Positions 60,285 to 64,000 of a DNA stretch of 64,000 bases are shown in pieces. Each line of letters starts with the position of its first letter. Positions within the stretch are counted from its first letter, which is position 1. The stretch is from Tubulanus polymorphus. Taxonomy: Eukaryota; Nemertea; Palaeonemertea; Tubulaniformes; Tubulanidae. The DNA is taken from NCBI RefSeq assembly GCF_964204645.1, contig NC_134032.1, positions 6,069,175 through 6,133,174 on the forward strand, given 5' to 3'. A program made the position numbers and the translations under genes. Below the pieces are notes generated by a model. That model saw only the letters and a program-made list of their open reading frames with translations, was not told where the DNA came from and did not search any database.

Positions 60285-61842
60285 ATACCATGAATCCGTT
60301 GCTCAGTAGCGCAGTTTCTAACGTGCGATCATCCGATCAGAACAGGAACTCTTTCTTAGATATACTGGATCCAATCTGAGTACACCTCTAAGATAATTGT
60401 ACACTTCAGTCAAAAGCCTTCTGGGTTGGCAAGATATCCCATAGTTAGTACTTGTGGTAAAATTTCAGAAATTTCAGATTCATTTGAAACGTGGAGCACA
60501 AGGAGAAATTCGATGTTAAATCTCATACAAACGAAGGATGTAATACAATTTTCCGACAAAAACCGTCGCCGCACTCGGTGTCGTTTTCGGCCATCGTAAA
60601 ATGTCGTTTGATGAAAAAATGGGGCATCCGCCGTGCTAGTGTAGACATCATTGATTCCACTTACGGCAGGTGAGGATCCGCCAGATTTGCTAGTAGATCG
60701 TTGTTGTCTGCGTTTGGTTTCTTCTACATTTTGAATTAAATCTAAATGGACTTTTCTCTTAAATGAATCAATTATTTATGAAAACCTACCGATATCTGAG
60801 TAGAAAAATGGAAGTATCGTTTATTTGAGGGGTGTTGTGATAGTATATGGATTGAGGAGTCTGGTCTGTTCGATGTTCATTGAAAATGAAATAATTTCGA
60901 CAACGGACGACCTACAGGCTTGTAGGAGCTTTATTGGAGGTTTCGAAAAATAAGAAATCAGACATTAATCTTGTGGATTATCATTGAAACAAGACAAATC
61001 AACGATTCAAAATGTCAATACTGAGTACATGACGAACTAGAATAAATAAATTTAAATTAAGTCAAATACATGTTCAGAATTATTTTTTCCTATATGGTAA
61101 AAACAGACTACACAGGTCCTCAGTCATCAATATCTGCGATATGAAGCAACCATGCTGCAAGGTTCAAATGGAAATAACGGAATACAAGTGGAAACAAGTT
61201 CCTTACTCTTTTACACCCTCGGCAAATAGCATCGAATGGGTTAGTACGGAAAGAGGTTGTGTGAAAAAAGGTAAACTTGCTTAAGGCAAACATGGTAGAA
61301 TGGCGGCTTAGTAAGAACGCACGCAAATAATGGAGCGCCGACTTAGCTCGTCAATTCTGCCCTAGCATGATAAAAGGCAGTAACTTAATTTTTAAAGTTT
61401 TGAGAAAAACGCGATTTAAGATTCACGGCATTCCCCCATCGATCCAGTTAGTATAAATTCTTCAAATCTCATACCATTACAATCAATTCATTCCAAAACA
61501 CGGTTACGCATATTTTCATGGCAAAAAATTCATTTTTTCTCAGAATTATTTGATATTTTGTCAGTTACTGCTTTTTGACAGAAAATTGAGTCATATTTTA
61601 CGTGTCCCTGATAATAAGAAAAGAAGTATTCCAAAAACGTGTCCGCATAAAAAGCAGCAACTCCAATTTGTAAAATGTTAAATGCCAGTAACTTCAAGAG
61701 AAATATAATAAAAAGCAGTAACATCTTTGTGTTCAGTTAAAGAGAAGTAACCTCAGTCCACACAGGTGGTGTTTGGATCCCGATATTCAAACGGGACCGA
61801 GAACACTGTGGGCTCGTATCTTAAAATAGGCTTGCATAGCGG
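60285..61842. other. No gene seen
   Basis: Unassigned sequence. Short frames without motifs (for example 61,120-61,326, minus). It may contain the 3' region of the transposase element to the right. Confidence 0.35.
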
Positions 61843-61946
61843 ACAAACTGATGATAAACATTCAATACTACAGAAAACAGAAGTTTCACAATTGACAAAC
61901 TGATGATAAACATTCAATACTACAGAAAACAGAAGTTTCACAATTT
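61843..61946. repeat. 52-bp perfect tandem duplication
   Basis: acaaactgatgataaacatt and the following 32 bases occur twice with no differences, at 61,843 and 61,895. A recent local duplication. Confidence 0.9.
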
Positions 61947-62126
61947 TACTTGAAACTTAAAAGATAACTTTTTATTCAGAAAAATTTAACCGAACTCGAA
62001 CTATAACAAATAACAAAAATCTCAATCTTCAATATAGTGAAAAGGAATAAACGAATTCATTAATCAACTGTCCGTATATTTAAAGAAAATATTCAGCCAC
62101 AGTTAATCAAGCTCTTTCAGCTCCAT

Positions 62127-64000
62127 CTATTCAGCATTAATAAGATCGATAACATTGTCACTGTTAGGCATATTCTCCCAGAATGCACGTTTCGATTCTG
62201 GCATCAGGGGGCACAATTTTCGCACAATGTCAGCCTTTTTCTCTGTCAACAAGCCACGTTGTTGTTCGCGTATCAAATTTGGAACTCGCAGATTTGCCAA
62301 GGACACATTCTTTTTCAGATAGGAAAACGTTTTCCAACTTTTTTCATCATGGCTACTTTTGAAGAGGATTTCGACTGAACATCTGCAAAATTTCAACGAT
62401 ACTATTTCCTTAAGAAGTGGGCGGCCAGCTTTACCCAGTTTTGCCAGCGACTGGTTCCCAGTCCAGGCATGAAAGTCGTCATTTGTTATTTCAATCACAT
62501 CAATTGTTCTACCATTTGAATCAGAAATTACATGACGGAAATCATCAAAATTAAATACGTTTCCACCTGGAACCTTCTTATATTGGGCTTCTACTCCAGC
62601 GTGTATACTATCAGCAGCCATGAAAGTGTGGCCTGGTTCGAAATATTTGAATGTGATGTCTTTTGCTTTGATGAGCTCTGAGTTCACTAATGTTATCATT
62701 GTTGTAAACAGGCAATAGCACTTATTCTGGCTTGAACAATTATCAAGCCAGAATACGATGTGTTCGTACGTGCTGTCCTGCAAAATGGCATTGTAAAATG
62801 CAGAGGAAACCTCTTCTGCTGCACGTCCAGCAACTCCTTCATGCCAGATGATGGAAATATTGGGCCGTTTGTTACATGTGTTACTCTTTTTGCCAACTGT
62901 CGCAAACGTTTCATGATAACATACCAATCTTTTAGTGAAGAGTACGCTCTTTATTCCTGGCATCCGGGGCAACATGATCACCTTTTGCAGATCTACTGCA
63001 CGGATAATAGTGTCGTTTAACTGGCCAGATTCAGCGTCTTGTTTGTAATGCCGTCTTCCTGTTTCTGCTCTGGTTGCATGGGCTTCCTGATTTTTGCAAA
63101 TTGAACATTCTGCTAGGTTGTGGTCCTCTTTAGTGTGGATTTCATGCTTGAGGCACTGCTCGCACTGCTCTTCTCCTAGCTTAGCAAAACTAATACCCAT
63201 CTCTGAAACTTGGTGTCGGTACGTGGTATAGCTACAACCATTAGGATGCTTTTCTAGGAAATCGTGGTGCATTGTTTTTATTGTAATGTCTGACGGTAGA
63301 TACCGCCGATTGGGCGCATGCTCCCGCCGATAGTGGCTTACACACGGATTGAATGCCTCAATATGGTCTTTAATAATATTCTTGTCGATAGTTTTCATGT
63401 TATGAGTTGTTCCACGTCTATCATTTGCAGGTGACATATTTGTGACAGGTGTATTCTTCATAATGTTGAAAACAATCGAATCATTTTTTGGGTGATAGCC
63501 TAACGTTGTCAGAAAAAATGTTTTACAAACGGGGACTTCATTCCCATCTTGTGCGAGAAATGAATATCTGAAACTGAAATTCCGCCTAGAATCACCACCG
63601 TTTGTTTTCCGAACTACTGTTGTGCGACCAACGTAATTGTAAATAAATTTCCTTCGGTCATTATAACTATCCAAAGACCAATATTCCTCCCAGATTGCCT
63701 CACGTCTTTGCTCCGATATGACTTCACAGCACATCCTTCTACATTGTACGTTGCAACCAGCTTTTAATATATGCTTCGCAGAATCTCGCTTTCTTCTGCC
63801 TTCATGGGTCCGCATTTCTTTTTTGTACTTATACTTTTTTTTCGATTTTTCTGGTTGATTTTCTTTATCTTCATCTTGATGTTCGACGTTGTTTTCAGCG
63901 GTATGATTAACAATCTTAGTATGCTGTCCGCTAGCAGTGATGATTTCATCAGCTGCATGATTTTCGGCTGGTTCACGCATCACAATTTGATATCCATCAG
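62127..64000 (-). CDS. DDE-type transposase, unassigned family (partial, at least 623 aa)
   Basis: Open from the window edge to a stop at 62,127-62,129; the frame has no stop before 64,000, so the N-terminus may lie outside. Counting from the GTG at 63,983: a basic region (46-70), Cys-rich AGCNVQCRRMCCE (75-87), a zinc-like CEQC..H..CSIC set (274-296) and a catalytic-looking core with VDLQKV (Asp331), FWLDNCSSQNK (Asp414) and GHTFMAADSIHAGVE (Asp458/Glu465). The DNC-x2-QNK and GHT-x3-ADS pattern is one I know from many uncharacterised invertebrate transposon proteins. Intact over 618 codons, so the element could be recent or the gene domesticated. Confidence 0.7.
   Translation of the reverse strand, partial: DGYQIVMREPAENHAADEIITASGQHTKIVNHTAENNVEHQDEDKENQPEKSKKKYKYKKEMRTHEGRRKRDSAKHILKAGCNVQCRRMCCEVISEQRREAIWEEYWSLDSYNDRRKFIYNYVGRTTVVRKTNGGDSRRNFSFRYSFLAQDGNEVPVCKTFFLTTLGYHPKNDSIVFNIMKNTPVTNMSPANDRRGTTHNMKTIDKNIIKDHIEAFNPCVSHYRREHAPNRRYLPSDITIKTMHHDFLEKHPNGCSYTTYRHQVSEMGISFAKLGEEQCEQCLKHEIHTKEDHNLAECSICKNQEAHATRAETGRRHYKQDAESGQLNDTIIRAVDLQKVIMLPRMPGIKSVLFTKRLVCYHETFATVGKKSNTCNKRPNISIIWHEGVAGRAAEEVSSAFYNAILQDSTYEHIVFWLDNCSSQNKCYCLFTTMITLVNSELIKAKDITFKYFEPGHTFMAADSIHAGVEAQYKKVPGGNVFNFDDFRHVISDSNGRTIDVIEITNDDFHAWTGNQSLAKLGKAGRPLLKEIVSLKFCRCSVEILFKSSHDEKSWKTFSYLKKNVSLANLRVPNLIREQQRGLLTEKKADIVRKLCPLMPESKRAFWENMPNSDNVIDLINAE

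Overview
The window is animal nuclear DNA, almost certainly from an invertebrate: there are spliced exon-like pieces with GT..AG borders, CR1/L2-type LINE fragments, a Helentron with endonuclease and RPA modules, a P-element-like transposase and several Polinton (Maverick) copies. Short TAGGCCTA-like words recur, but I cannot name the species. Most of the 64 kb is transposable-element sequence in nested layers; no clearly recognisable host gene is complete.

Layout. 0-3.5 kb: broken-up P-element-like transposase (+). 3.5-3.7 kb: fold-back element. 4.0-7.3 kb: decayed PIF1-like helicase gene with a PHD-like C-terminus (-). 7.4-8.7 kb: truncated L2/CR1-type LINE (-). 9.3-11 kb: a MITE-like element and three copies of a ~370-bp repeat. 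11.3-12.9 kb: possible host exons (+). 13.1-14.4 kb: truncated LINE (-). 14.6-17.1 kb: remnant of one Polinton (+). 17.1-20.3 kb: simple repeats, ~137-bp repeats and possible small exons.

20,298-37,739: a nearly complete 17.4-kb Polinton. It begins with AG, has inverted terminal repeats and a 6-bp target duplication with one mismatch (cttgac/cctgac). It encodes a protein-primed-type DNA polymerase B, a chromodomain-type retroviral-like integrase, an A32-like packaging ATPase, major and minor capsid proteins, at least five small or membrane proteins, an HNH endonuclease and zinc-finger proteins. The genes for virion parts are intact. PolB has a frameshift and a stop, the integrase a frameshift and the zinc protein a stop. 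Start codons sit directly on short AT-rich promoter-like motifs of two kinds, one for replication-type genes and one for structural genes.

37,955-47,455: a Helentron with a 2A ribosome-skipping motif near its N-terminus, a possible viral-type cysteine protease (USP/C76-like) domain, HUH/Y2 Rep, PIF1-type helicase, an APE-type endonuclease and a separate spliced RPA-like gene. 48.1-56.9 kb: a mosaic of Polinton fragments in both orientations, interrupted by a CR1-type LINE with an SGNH-esterase domain, ending in a second Polinton terminus at 56,879. 57,923-60,275: a non-autonomous element with ~225-bp inverted repeats and a 9-bp target duplication, like Mutator elements. 62,127-64,000: a DDE-type transposase open reading frame (-) running off the window.
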